A stretch of 52,705 bases of DNA from CAUZWH01 sp965224275 (lineage in GTDB: Bacteria > Pseudomonadota > Alphaproteobacteria > SHVV01): assembly GCA_965224275.1 (NCBI GenBank), contig CBDCYR010000010.1:1-52705 (forward strand), read 5' to 3'. Made by a program: the position numbers and the translations under genes. The stretch's first letter is position 1, and each line of letters begins with the position of its first letter. The notes under the pieces are model-generated. The model was not told the DNA's origin. It did not search any database and saw nothing but the letters and a program-made list of their open reading frames with translations. Positions 8,133 to 17,242 of the stretch are shown one piece after another.

Positions 8133-9740
8133 TCAAAACAGCCGAAAGAGGGGTTTCATCTGTTTTTCGTAACGCTTCCAGGAGTGCACCGAATCGCTAT
8201 ACATCGGCCGTCGCACACCCTCAGCCCTTGTCTTTATGAGCCGGTCCGTTTTGTGGAAGTTCAGACAGGATTCTTCCCAGCTCAACGCGCAATGCGCTAG
8301 CAAATTGCGGGTTTGCTGTTCCTGATCAGCGACGAGTTCTTCGTATCTAACTTCGTAAATCAGCTCCGGTAGCAACTGGTACCAGAACGACATCAGATCA
8401 CGATAGAGAATGTAGTACTGTCCTAGGTCGCTGAGATCGTAGGCGTACTCCATTCCTTTCTCGGTTTCAAAGTACTGCTTAAAGATGGACGTGCAGATAT
8501 CCTTAGGGTCTCGCTGACAGTGAATGATCTTTGCGTTGGGAAGCGCCAACCGGATCAGGCCCAGCAGAAAAAAATGTTCCGGCATCTTGTCCGTTATCAA
8601 CTTGGCGGTCTTGGAATGTTTCCTGATAGCCAAAATGTAATCACGGCCGATACGCTCGAATTCGTCGGCATCGCAGTGCCGGAACGCGCCGGTGCGCTCG
8701 CGAAATCGGGTGAGTAACGGTCCCCCTATCCGGGCAAAATCTTAGGGTCTCGCTGACAGTGAATGATCTTTGCGTTGGGAAGCGCCAACCGGATCAGGCC
8801 CAGCAGAAAAAAATGGCATCTTGTCCGTTATCAACTTGGCGGTCTTGGAATGTTTCCTGATAGCCAAAATGTAATCACGGCCGATACGCTCGAATTCGTC
8901 GGCATCGCAGTGCCGGAACGCGCCGGTGCGCTCGCGAAATCGGGTGAGTAACGGTCCCCCTATCCGGGCAAAATCGCCCGTCTCTCCGGTCCCGTATACC
9001 TGTGAGTGGCTAGCGAGAATCTGCTCGACGAGCGTCGTTCCTGAACGGGGCATACCGACTATGAAAACGGCCGTATTGTCCGCAAATCCCGCATCGGCAT
9101 ATTGATCAAATGGGAAGTTATTGAAGAGGGCTTTGACGTTTCGGAATTTTGCTGCCAATTGGGGAATCGGCGATTCGGCCGTTGATACTAATCCGATAGT
9201 TTTAGCGAACCTACGTAAGGCCGACCCGGGATCGTCGGTCGGATAACCCATCTCACGCCGCTTGATGGCATTTGCCGCAGCAAAAAAGTCGAACTTGATG
9301 GCATTTTCCGCTTTTCCGTACTGCGCCAAATCTTCGAACGCCTTGCCCAGGCCGAACGCGGCAAACATCCGTTGTGTATCGCTGATGTCGGTTTGTGCGT
9401 AGATCGTCTCCATGGCTTTGATGTCGTCGTCATATGCGGAGTGTTTTTTTATCGAGGCTATCAACTGGTGCGCACGGGCGAGGTTCGGTTCCGCCTCGAT
9501 CGCCCTTCGCAGGGTCAGAATAGCGTCATCAAAGCGGCCCTGTTCACGCAACAATGCGCCGCGGTTTAGCAGATTGGCCGCTTTACGATTACCTCCACCG
9601 TCGCGGACAACTTTCGCATCCGCCGATCGTTGGGTTCGATTGGCTTTCTTCTTAGCCGCTCTATCTAGTTTTTTCCGATGGCGTCTTTGCGATGTGCTCA
9701 TCGCCAGGCCGGGCGCTCGTGTGATCCCATTGCTTCCCAA
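8133..9740 (-). pseudogene. TPR-sulfotransferase gene broken by a tandem duplication
   Basis: The N-terminal part is basic (MSTSQRRHRKKLDRAAKKKAN, a better start than TTG 9740), followed by a TPR-like region (NRGALLREQGRFDDAILTLRRAIEAEPN). The sulfotransferase domain follows: VGMPRSGTTLVEQILASHS is the PAPS 5'-phosphosulfate loop and HCQRDPKDICTSIFKQYF the 3'-phosphate site. After TGETGDFARIGGPLL a 239-bp segment occurs twice. The first copy read has lost 5 bp, shifting the frame after ITDKMP and ending at a stop at 8742-8744. The second copy (8740-8502) is intact and leads to the natural C-terminus at 8133. Removing one copy restores a protein of about 450 residues. Confidence 0.88.
8502..8974. 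repeat. Direct tandem duplication of 239 bp (second unit 234 bp)
   Basis: Unit 1 is 8502-8740 and unit 2 is 8741-8974. As far as I can compare by eye they are identical except that unit 2 lacks 5 bases after AAAAAAATG (near 8815). The near-perfect identity means the duplication is recent, or an assembly artefact. It lies wholly within the sulfotransferase gene. Confidence 0.93.
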
Positions 9741-9846
9741 AGTGAATATCAGATAGACGACGCGATAGATAGCCGAGTCGGGCAGCGATCTGAAACGGTC
9801 GTATTTGGTTGGCTTGAGTCGCTAGCCGGGAACGTGACCGCACCAC

Positions 9847-10332
9847 TTAATCTCTGAAGTTCACGTATTGCAGGGGTTGCTCGATTTTCTGGTTCTTGAT
9901 CAGCGCGATGACGCTTTGCAGGTCATCGCGCTTCTTGCCTGAAACGCGCAATTCGGGGCCCTGGATAGCGACCTGCGCCTTGAGCTTGGCGGCTTTGATC
10001 GCTTTGAGAATTTTCTGCGCCAATTCGCGCTCGATGCCCTGCTTGATGAGAACGTTTTGGCGTACCGTGTTGCCGGACGCGGCTTCGGCTTTCTGAAATT
10101 CGAACGCGCCGATCTCGACCTTGCGCCGGGCCAGATAGCCCCGCAGCAGTTCTTGCATTTGCTTCAGCTTCATATCGTCGTCGGCGTGGATAACGATGGT
10201 TTCGTCGGTTCGCTCAAGCGTGCAGTGGCTACCCTTGAAATCGAAACGGGTACCGATTTCGCGCATCGCGCCCTGAATGGCGTTGTCGACTTCGGGTAAC
10301 TCGGTACGGGAGACAACATCGAAGGACGGCAT
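9847..10332 (-). CDS. yajQ: YajQ-family nucleotide-binding protein
   Basis: 161 residues, the normal family length, from ATG 10330-10332 (MPSFDVVSRTELPEVDNAIQ). The full-length match includes EIGTRFDFKGSHCTLERTDE, the basic segment LRGYLARRKVEIGAFEF and the end SVIALIKNQKIEQPLQYVNFRD. YajQ (UPF0234) proteins bind nucleotides, and some bind cyclic di-GMP and act as effectors, for example in Xanthomonas. An upstream in-frame TTG or ATG exists but runs into the tandem repeat at 10356-10402, so the shorter start is preferred. It is followed by a spacer and the sulfotransferase remnant. Confidence 0.95.
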   Translation of the reverse strand: MPSFDVVSRTELPEVDNAIQGAMREIGTRFDFKGSHCTLERTDETIVIHADDDMKLKQMQELLRGYLARRKVEIGAFEFQKAEAASGNTVRQNVLIKQGIERELAQKILKAIKAAKLKAQVAIQGPELRVSGKKRDDLQSVIALIKNQKIEQPLQYVNFRD

Positions 10333-10355
10333 GGTGGGGTTCCTTATGGAAAATA

Positions 10356-10402
10356 CACTCGTTGGTAATGCACTCGTTGATAAATGCACTCGTTGATAAA
10401 TG
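10356..10402. repeat. Three tandem 15-16 bp units in the yajQ leader
   Basis: CACTCGTTGGTAATG (10356-10370), CACTCGTTGATAAATG (10371-10386) and the same 16-mer again (10387-10402). They lie between the yajQ start and the end of the upstream flavoprotein gene, so they would be in the yajQ 5' leader or promoter. Confidence 0.85.
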
Positions 10403-10419
10403 GATTGGGCGCGAGCGGT

Positions 10420-11850
10420 TCACGGCGTTAGCCCGCCGAGCGACTGGGCAATGGTGAGTTCTTCGCCTTCTTCATACTGGAGAGCATCTCCGGCGATGAT
10501 ATGTGCGGCTCCCTTAAGACATTCCAATAGGGACGGGTGCGGGAAAATCGACTCCAGTATGTAGTTATAGGGGAGATTGCGTTCGATCATGATCGCTGCC
10601 GCCCCAATAATCGCGTCTGCGTTGGGGCCGACTGCGCGAACGCCGAGAATTCGGTCGTCACCGGGCGGGCCGACGATCAGCTTCACAAACCCAATCGGCG
10701 GTTGAATGGCATGGGCCCGGTGATTGCGTGCGTACGGGTATTTGCCGACCCGAGCGCCGCCATCGTGCGCGCGAGCATATGTTTCGGAAACACCAGCGCC
10801 CGCCAGCATGGGCGCGGTGAAAACGATGTAGGGGATATGATCGAGACCTTGCGGATAGTCGGTGCCCAGAATATGCGCGGCAGCACATCTACCTTCGGCT
10901 TCGGCGACGTGCACAAGCGAGAAATCGCTCGGGACATGGCGCGTACCAATATCGCCTACCGCATAAATATGGGCCACGTTCGTGCAGGTATTCGCATCGA
11001 TCCCAATGTAGCCGCGTTCATCGAGTGTAACGCCGGTGGCCGCGAGATTTAGGCCATCCATGCAGGGCACTCGTCCCACGGCCAGCAAAATCATCTCGGT
11101 TTTGATGTCGCCCGTGGACAGCGTTGTGCGGACGCCATCGGCCTGCAGTTCATGGTTTTGATACCGGCTGGACGGGATGACATCGATGCCGCGAGCCTCG
11201 AATGCGTTTTCTATGAACGCACTGATGTCGGGGTCTTCATTGGACATGATCTGATCCTTGGTATCGACCAGATGAACCTCGGTGCCGACGGCGTTGAACA
11301 AACTGGCGAATTCGCAGCCGATGACTCCGGCGCCCAGAATCAGCACGCTTTTTGGCGAATGCGTCAGGGTGATAGCTTCGTCGCTGGTAATCACACGGGT
11401 CCCGTCGACCGTCATAGCGGGCAGAAGTCGCGGTCGGGTTCCGGTGGCGATGACGATGTGATCACCGGAAAACGACTGATCGCCGACCATCACTCGGTGG
11501 GCGTCGACAAATCTGGCGCGGCCCTGCACCACTCGGATGTTGAGACGCTGCAATCTGGTTTCCAGCATCGAGGTCAAGCTGGCGGCCGAGCGGTCGATTC
11601 CCCTTTTTAGCTGGGAATAATCCATCACCGGGATCTGACCGAACACATCCCCGCGAAACTTTACGTGCAGATATTCGCGGGCAATTTCATACCCTGCCTT
11701 CGACTTGAACGCCCCCTCGATGCCGTAGCCCATGAGGGGTCCATCGTTGATGATGATCGCTGTTTTCCCGTGCAGAACGACTTTGCTGGCAGCGCTAATT
11801 CCGCCCGGCCCGCCGCCGATGACCAAAACGTCACAATGTTCGGTGGTCAC
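10420..11850 (-). CDS. FAD/NAD(P)-dependent class I disulfide-reductase relative lacking the redox cysteines
   Basis: 476 residues, the length and layout of dihydrolipoamide dehydrogenase or mercuric reductase. The FAD dinucleotide fold is DVLVIGGGPGGISAA (about 7-21), the NAD(P) fold SVLILGAGVIGCEFASLF (about 170), the FAD-contact motif HIYAVGDIG (about 295) and the C-terminal interface IFPHPSLLEC with His and Glu. The segment that should be GGTCLNxGCIPSK reads GPLMGYGIEGAFKSK with no cysteine, so dithiol chemistry is not possible there. It may be a transhydrogenase- or diaphorase-type enzyme. It follows the transporter gene on the same strand (41-base gap). Confidence 0.85.
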   Translation of the reverse strand: MTTEHCDVLVIGGGPGGISAASKVVLHGKTAIIINDGPLMGYGIEGAFKSKAGYEIAREYLHVKFRGDVFGQIPVMDYSQLKRGIDRSAASLTSMLETRLQRLNIRVVQGRARFVDAHRVMVGDQSFSGDHIVIATGTRPRLLPAMTVDGTRVITSDEAITLTHSPKSVLILGAGVIGCEFASLFNAVGTEVHLVDTKDQIMSNEDPDISAFIENAFEARGIDVIPSSRYQNHELQADGVRTTLSTGDIKTEMILLAVGRVPCMDGLNLAATGVTLDERGYIGIDANTCTNVAHIYAVGDIGTRHVPSDFSLVHVAEAEGRCAAAHILGTDYPQGLDHIPYIVFTAPMLAGAGVSETYARAHDGGARVGKYPYARNHRAHAIQPPIGFVKLIVGPPGDDRILGVRAVGPNADAIIGAAAIMIERNLPYNYILESIFPHPSLLECLKGAAHIIAGDALQYEEGEELTIAQSLGGLTP

Positions 11851-11891
11851 GCAAATCTCCGCGCCCGTCGCTTGTCATCCGGATGGCCGGG

Positions 11892-13250
11892 CTACAGGAG
11901 GAAGAGGACATAAAGTGCGGCGAGGACGAGCTGGATCAAGGCGAAGGGAATCGCCGCCTTGACGAAATCGACGAACGACAGACTGAGCTTGTATTTGTGG
12001 ATAATGGTGACCGCAACCAGGGTTGACGCCGAACCGATCGGGGTGATGTTGCCGCCGAGGTTGGCGCCGAAGATAACCGCCCACCAGAACGGCGACTCCG
12101 GCGGCAAATTCATCCCGCCGAGGATTTTCGCTAGCATAGCCGCGAGCGGGATGTTGTCGGTCACCGAGCTGGCCACGGCAGAAGCGACCATCAGCGCGGC
12201 GGGTCCGGCCAGTTCGCCGAGCGCCAGGATCGGCTTCAGGAGATCACCGATCAACTCCAGCACCAGCGCGTGCTCCATCATGTTGATGACGATGAACAAG
12301 CCGCCAAAGAAGGCGAGCAAATCCCAATCGATCGCTTGGTAGAAGCGGTCGGCGGTCGACTTGTAGCGGGTTAACATGATCGCCGCGAAGGCCAGCGCCA
12401 CATAGCCGAGGCCGAGTTCCTTGATGTAGGGCATGACCGACGCGCTCGCCATTGCGGCAATGAAGAGGCCGGTCATTGCCGCGCCGAACCAGAAGAAGCC
12501 GCGCGATTCAATGCCGTCGTTCTCGTCGAGGCCGGCAACCAGGCCACGGGCCTCAACCCGCGCCGCGTCGCTTGCCAGCGGCCGGATATCGAACAGCCGC
12601 GCGCCGAGCGCGATCGTGGCCGCGGTGGCGACCACCACATAGGGGCTCGCGGTGATGAAGAAGGTGACGAAACTGATGCCGGCGGCGTTGCCGACGATGA
12701 TGTTAGGGACCGAGGATATCAGCGTGAGCAGGCCGCCGACATTGGTTAGCAGACCCTCGATCAGCAGAAAGCCCAACAGCTTGTCCATGCGGCCTAACTT
12801 GCCGAGCGAGACCCCGGAAAGCGTGCCGACGATAATCATCGCGGTGACGTTGTTGAGGACCGCCGAGAACACCACCGTCATGACGCCATAGAAAATCAAC
12901 AGGCGCAGGGGATCGCCGCCCGAGAGCTTGGTGAGCTTGATCGCCATCCAGGTGAACAGGCCGGACTTGCTGGTGACGTCGACGAAGATCGAGGACCCCA
13001 GGATGATCGCGATGACCTCCCAGTCGACGCCCGGGATGTAGACGGGGAGCCGCACCGGGTGACCCAGGATCGCGACGGTCTCGGGGTGCACCAGCGCGAA
13101 GAATGCGGCCAGGAACAAGGCCGCGACCGCGAACACGCCGACAATCACCGACTTCTTGGCGTGAATCTTTTCCTCGAGCGCGAGACACAAGATCATCGCC
13201 ACCAGCACGACGGTGAAGATCGCGGTAACGTGGGTGGGGACGTTGTGCAT
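11892..13250 (-). CDS. ArsB/NhaD-type ion transporter (IT superfamily)
   Basis: 452 residues with about 11-12 hydrophobic segments. Motifs typical of the ArsB/NhaD/P-protein group are present: ILGSSIFVDVTSKSGLFTWMAIKL, VVFSAVLNNVTAMIIVGTL, LTNVGGLLTLISSVPNIIVGNAAG and the second-half SSVTDNIPLAAML plus GANLGGNITPIGSAS. The paired NNVTA and TDNIP half-helices are the substrate or cation site in this fold. The ion (Na+/H+, arsenite or a dicarboxylate) cannot be told from sequence. The gene is 18 bases downstream of the universal stress protein gene, so the two are almost certainly an operon. Confidence 0.88.
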   Translation of the reverse strand: MHNVPTHVTAIFTVVLVAMILCLALEEKIHAKKSVIVGVFAVAALFLAAFFALVHPETVAILGHPVRLPVYIPGVDWEVIAIILGSSIFVDVTSKSGLFTWMAIKLTKLSGGDPLRLLIFYGVMTVVFSAVLNNVTAMIIVGTLSGVSLGKLGRMDKLLGFLLIEGLLTNVGGLLTLISSVPNIIVGNAAGISFVTFFITASPYVVVATAATIALGARLFDIRPLASDAARVEARGLVAGLDENDGIESRGFFWFGAAMTGLFIAAMASASVMPYIKELGLGYVALAFAAIMLTRYKSTADRFYQAIDWDLLAFFGGLFIVINMMEHALVLELIGDLLKPILALGELAGPAALMVASAVASSVTDNIPLAAMLAKILGGMNLPPESPFWWAVIFGANLGGNITPIGSASTLVAVTIIHKYKLSLSFVDFVKAAIPFALIQLVLAALYVLFLL

Positions 13251-13268
13251 GGTTGGTGGACGGATCGA

Positions 13269-14126
13269 TTAGAGCATCAAGATCGGAATTTGCCGCAGCT
13301 CAACCGCCAACGGATAGGCCAGGCCATGCATGGCAAGCTGGTCCTCATCCTTGGCGTGCATTACCAAGAGATCAACTTCGTGGGTTTCGATAAGCCGGGT
13401 GTATTCCTCAATCCGGCGCCCCATGACGACGATTTCCTCGATCGAAAGATCGAGACCGGCCGCCTCGATCGCCGCACGACAGGACCGGATGTAATCATGG
13501 GGCTCCTTCAGGAGTTGTGCCTTGATGGTCTCGGTAGCGGTCTCGGTGTCGATCATCGGAATCTTCGAGATGATGTCGATGTAGCGCTCGAAATCGGCCG
13601 CGCCCTCGACGTGGCTGAGCCAGCAAGTTCCGCCGGCAGCGGTAAAGCCGAGCGCGGTGTCGACCAGGCGGGCATCGCCGACCAGATGGTCGGTGATCGC
13701 CATAACGACGCTGGTGTCCTGGACGCTGTGCGGCAGTCCACGGTCGGCGTCGGGGTGAGGCAAAACCAGGATTGGCGTCGTCGTTGCCTGGGTGAGGACG
13801 TCAAGATGCTCGCCCAGGCTGTAGGGCCAGTGCCAGGCGTTGGAATGAAGATGGCGGTAGGTGACGATGAGGTCGGGCTGGTGGGTTTCGACATGCTCCA
13901 GCAGCGCTTGGACGCTATCAAACGCAGGCCCGGCTAGCGGCTGCCAGACAGTTTCATCGCGGTCGATCGAGGCCAGGAACCGGCGCACGGCCTCGGTCAA
14001 GATCGCGGCGTCGGCGGCTTCCAGATCGGTTGCCACCAGCACGCGGTCGATCTTGATGGGTGTGCGGGTGTAGGTCTCTTTGGCCGCTGCCCGAAAGGTA
14101 GATTCGAACTGATCGAGCTTGGTCAT
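13269..14126 (-). CDS. Two-domain universal stress protein
   Basis: 285 residues. Domain 1 begins KIDRVLVATDLEAADAAILTEAVRRFL (about 25) and ends TTTPILVLPHP (about 145). Domain 2 begins DTSVVMAITDHLVGDARLVDTALGF and ends EVDLLVMHAKDEDQLAMHGLAYPLAVELRQIPILML. Each is a UspA-like alpha/beta fold. The ATP-binding GxxG(S/T) signature at the end of each domain is degenerate. Co-transcription with the downstream transporter suggests that it regulates or senses ion stress for it, by analogy to USP-transporter pairs (inference). Confidence 0.82.
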   Translation of the reverse strand: MTKLDQFESTFRAAAKETYTRTPIKIDRVLVATDLEAADAAILTEAVRRFLASIDRDETVWQPLAGPAFDSVQALLEHVETHQPDLIVTYRHLHSNAWHWPYSLGEHLDVLTQATTTPILVLPHPDADRGLPHSVQDTSVVMAITDHLVGDARLVDTALGFTAAGGTCWLSHVEGAADFERYIDIISKIPMIDTETATETIKAQLLKEPHDYIRSCRAAIEAAGLDLSIEEIVVMGRRIEEYTRLIETHEVDLLVMHAKDEDQLAMHGLAYPLAVELRQIPILML

Positions 14127-14142
14127 CTCCTAGCTTTCCGTC

Positions 14143-14168
14143 CTAGTGGATGGAATCCAACATATGGT
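14143..14168. repeat. Solo MITE terminus
   Basis: CTAGTGGATGGAATCCAACATATGG differs at one base from the arm of the foldback element at 22215-22403. Only one arm is recognisable here; the following bases diverge. It lies 17 bases upstream of the universal stress protein start, in the 180-base divergent region shared with the MFS gene. Confidence 0.75.
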
Positions 14169-14307
14169 CGTCGCGCGGCCGAGTCGAAACCATTCTAGGC
14201 GCGGTTTCAATTAGGTGGTACGCAGCATGTCGTTAGAGCGCCATGGACACTTCGAAGCTAATGGAAACTAACTTGGCAAAGCAACCGCTCGATCGGGTCG
14301 CATTGGC

Positions 14308-15864
14308 ATGACCACCGCCGATACCAACATCGGGGCGGCCGGCGGTGCGGGCCCAGGTCGTGCGGCGGTCGAGCTTACCAGCTTCGACCGCTTCATGATC
14401 CTGGTGGTGATCATGATGTCGACGATCGTGATCGCGCTCGATATGAGCATTGCGACAATCGCGTTACCGCACATGCAGGGCGGCCTGTCGGCGACTCAGG
14501 ATCAAGTCGCCTGGGTGATGACCTCCTATCTGGTCTCGATGGCCATCATGATCGCCTATACCGGGTGGTTGGCCAATCAGGTCGGGCGCAAACGGCTGCT
14601 GGTGGGCGCGCTAACGGTATTTTCGATCGGCGCGATGTTCTCAGGCCAGGCATCGTCCCTGGAGGAGATGATCCTGTTTCGAGTTATTCAGGGCATGGCG
14701 GCGGCCCCGGTGTTTCCCTTGGCCCAAGCCATCATCCTTGATTCGTTCCCACGCGGCCGTCAGGGCCAGGTGATCGCCCTGTGGGGTGTCGGGGTGATGA
14801 CCGCCCCGGTGCTGGGGCCGGTGGTGGGCGGCTGGGTGACCGGGGCGTTTGACTGGCGCTGGGTGTTTTACCTCGGCGTGCCGATTGGGCTCACAGCCGC
14901 GTTCATGGCGTCAGCATTCATCGTCGATGTCGGCCAGGAACAACGTCGCAAGTTCGACTGGATTGGCTTTACCGCGCTCGCCACCGTGCTCGCCGCGGTC
15001 CAACTGATGCTTGATCGCGGCCACTCGCAGGGTTGGTTCGAATCGACCGAGGTGGTTATCGAAGCCGCCATCATCGTGCTCGGGCTCTATGTCTTTGTCA
15101 CCCAGACCGTGACCTCGCGTAACCCGATTTTCCCGCGCTCAATATTTGTCAACGCCAACTACATGATCGGGCTGGTGTTTGCGTTCATGGTCGGCGCCTT
15201 CATGCTGTCGGGCAATTATGTACTGACGGTGTTTTTGCAGAACATCCAGGGCTACCCTGTGACCGAAGCCGGGGTGATGCTGGCGCCGCGCGCGTTCGGC
15301 ACCATGCTCGGGCTGCTGATTGTCGGCATAACGATCACGCGAACCGATCCGCGCGCGCTGATCGCGATCGGGTTCGGCCTGGTCGCTGTATCGGCCTATC
15401 TGCTGGCCCAGATCAACAGCAATATCGGCGCCATCGACTTTGCGATCCTGACCATGTTCAACGGGTTCGGCTCGGGCCTGATCTGGGCGCCAATGATTAC
15501 CTTGATGTTTTCCACTCTCGCGCCTGCGCAGCGCACCGAAGGCTCGACGCTGGTGAACTTGATTCGCGGCTACGGTAGCGGCGTGGGCATATCGGTTGCC
15601 GCGGTGGTGCTGACGCGAACCACCGCGGTCGCCTATTCGGAACTGACCGAGACCATCACGCCCTACAACGAGGTGTTGCGGATGCCGCAGGCGTTGAGTG
15701 TATGGAATCTCGACTCGATCCCAAGCGTGGCCGCGCTTGAGATCGAAATCGTCAAGCAGGCCACCACGATCGGCGTTATCAACACCTTTATCCTGATGAC
15801 GATCGCCGCCGCGCTGGTGGTACCGCTGGCCTTGTTGCTGAAGCGCCCGAACGAAAACGGCTAA
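14308..15864 (+). CDS. EmrB/QacA-type MFS multidrug exporter (DHA2, 14 TM)
   Basis: 518 residues with 14 hydrophobic helices. Diagnostic sites are the TM1 motif LDMSIATIALPHMQGGLSATQDQVAWVMTSYL, motif A GWLANQVGRKRLL, and motif C GVGVMTAPVLGPVVGGWVTGAFDWRWVFYLGVP. This is the DHA2 drug:proton antiporter family of the inner membrane. There is no adjacent EmrA-type membrane fusion protein, so it either works alone or uses a partner encoded elsewhere. The EamA transporter gene follows after only 15 bases and is probably co-transcribed. Confidence 0.92.
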   Translation: MTTADTNIGAAGGAGPGRAAVELTSFDRFMILVVIMMSTIVIALDMSIATIALPHMQGGLSATQDQVAWVMTSYLVSMAIMIAYTGWLANQVGRKRLLVGALTVFSIGAMFSGQASSLEEMILFRVIQGMAAAPVFPLAQAIILDSFPRGRQGQVIALWGVGVMTAPVLGPVVGGWVTGAFDWRWVFYLGVPIGLTAAFMASAFIVDVGQEQRRKFDWIGFTALATVLAAVQLMLDRGHSQGWFESTEVVIEAAIIVLGLYVFVTQTVTSRNPIFPRSIFVNANYMIGLVFAFMVGAFMLSGNYVLTVFLQNIQGYPVTEAGVMLAPRAFGTMLGLLIVGITITRTDPRALIAIGFGLVAVSAYLLAQINSNIGAIDFAILTMFNGFGSGLIWAPMITLMFSTLAPAQRTEGSTLVNLIRGYGSGVGISVAAVVLTRTTAVAYSELTETITPYNEVLRMPQALSVWNLDSIPSVAALEIEIVKQATTIGVINTFILMTIAAALVVPLALLLKRPNENG

Positions 15865-15879
15865 GGCAGCAGCGGCAAC

Positions 15880-16746
15880 ATGAACCCGCTTTTTTGGGGT
15901 TTTGCGAGCGCGGCCTGCTGGGGAACGTCGAATTTCATGGCGCGCGTATCGGGGCGCGCCACCGGACCCCTCAATTCCCTGCTGGCCATGAGTTTGGTCG
16001 GCGTGCTCGGAATGAGCCTGTGGTTATGGGTGCGCGAGGCGCCGCTGATTTGGCATCCCGCCGGGCTCCACTGGCTGATCTTGATCGGCATCGGCAACGC
16101 CACCGGAATGCTGTCTTTGTACGCCGGATTAAGTCGCGGCCCGGTGTCGATCGCGTCGCCGGTGGTCGCGAGTTCTCCCGCCTTCGTGGTAGCGGGCGCG
16201 TTGCTGTTGGGCGTCGTCCCGACCACCCTCCAGCTGATCTGGATGGCGGGCATCATGGCCGGGGTATGGATCGTCGCGCGATCCGGTCATCGCGAGTCGG
16301 GCCTGCGGGCGGGCGACGTCGGCGTCGGCCTGACGGTGGCCTACGGGCTCGGAGCGGCGATCATCTTCGCGGGCACGCTGTTGATGGCGCGCGAAGCCGT
16401 GCCGATCTACGGCGCGCTGCAGGTGACCTGGGTCGGACGCGGGATCAGTCTTGTGGTCCTGATTGGGTTCATGGTGGCGACCCGCACCCAGGTGAACATG
16501 CCGGTGCGCTGGTGGCCGGCCGTGATCGCCCAGGGCGTTCTCGATACCGGCGGCATGATTGCGATCTTCGAAGGCAGCGTCGGCGACGGCGCACCACTGG
16601 CGTCGGTCGGGGCGGCACCGGTGTCAATCATCGTCGTGATCCTGGCCCGGGTTTTCCTACGGGAGCGGATCCCGCCGATCCAATGGGCCGGGATCGGGCT
16701 GGTGGTCGCCGCCGGTGCCGGGCTTGCGTACACCACGGTCGCCTAG
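15880..16746 (+). CDS. EamA/DMT-family transporter
   Basis: 288 residues with ten predicted TM helices in two EamA halves. The first half starts MNPLFWGFASAACWGTSNFMARVSG, the second GVGLTVAYGLGAAIIFAGTLLM, ending SIIVVILARVFLRERIPPIQWAGIGLVVAAGAGLAY. The ERIPPxQWxGIxLVxxG motif near the C-terminus is characteristic. Substrates of this superfamily range from amino acids to nucleotide sugars and cannot be inferred. It lies 15 bases after the MFS exporter gene. Confidence 0.9.
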   Translation: MNPLFWGFASAACWGTSNFMARVSGRATGPLNSLLAMSLVGVLGMSLWLWVREAPLIWHPAGLHWLILIGIGNATGMLSLYAGLSRGPVSIASPVVASSPAFVVAGALLLGVVPTTLQLIWMAGIMAGVWIVARSGHRESGLRAGDVGVGLTVAYGLGAAIIFAGTLLMAREAVPIYGALQVTWVGRGISLVVLIGFMVATRTQVNMPVRWWPAVIAQGVLDTGGMIAIFEGSVGDGAPLASVGAAPVSIIVVILARVFLRERIPPIQWAGIGLVVAAGAGLAYTTVA

Positions 16747-16816
16747 AGCGGTGCAGCAAACTCATCCCCGATGACGAGCCGCCTTGCGTTTCTCAGCGCG
16801 GTTGATCAACCGTCGG

Positions 16817-17242
16817 CTATTTCCGCGTCCACGTGCCGTTTTCACCCAGGAACCAGGTGCCGGCAGGGGCCCGCTCGATTATTTGCCGCGCATAGATCTT
16901 GCCGACTTGGGCGATGTCGACACCCTGTCCGGCGGCTCGCTTCTGGTAGATCGCCTGCCGCTTGGCGTTGGTATCGGCAATGAAGGTGCGCACCTGAGCC
17001 GAGACATTGCCGCGCGGCACCAGGTAGCCGTCGAAGCGTTCGCCGGCCTGGCCTTGCGTGCGAAGCTGATCGAGCGTCTGCGTAAGGCCCGTGGACGGCG
17101 CGATGACGACGGCGAGCGCGAGCACCAACGCAACGACAACGGCGCGGGTCCATAACGCTGAGCCCTGCACCAACCCCCGCCCGACCGCCGAATGAGCCAG
17201 CGATTGCGCCAACGCCTGAGAATGATCAGAAGATTTTCTCAT
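16817..17242 (-). CDS. ydbL: YdbL-family periplasmic protein (DUF1318)
   Basis: 141 residues from ATG 17240-17242, which overlaps the end of ynbE by 17 bases and has GAGG upstream. A signal peptide (ALWTRAVVVALVLALAVVIAPSTGLTQ) precedes a DUF1318 domain: LRTQGQAGERFDGYLVP...VRTFIADTNAKRQAIYQKRAAGQGVDIAQVGKIYARQIIERAPAGTWFLGENGTWTRK. This matches E. coli YdbL, including the closing NGxWxRK. YdbL works with YdbH and YnbE in outer-membrane lipid homeostasis and is proposed to modulate YdbH-YnbE assembly. The convergent EamA gene ends 70 bases away. Confidence 0.9.
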   Translation of the reverse strand: MRKSSDHSQALAQSLAHSAVGRGLVQGSALWTRAVVVALVLALAVVIAPSTGLTQTLDQLRTQGQAGERFDGYLVPRGNVSAQVRTFIADTNAKRQAIYQKRAAGQGVDIAQVGKIYARQIIERAPAGTWFLGENGTWTRK

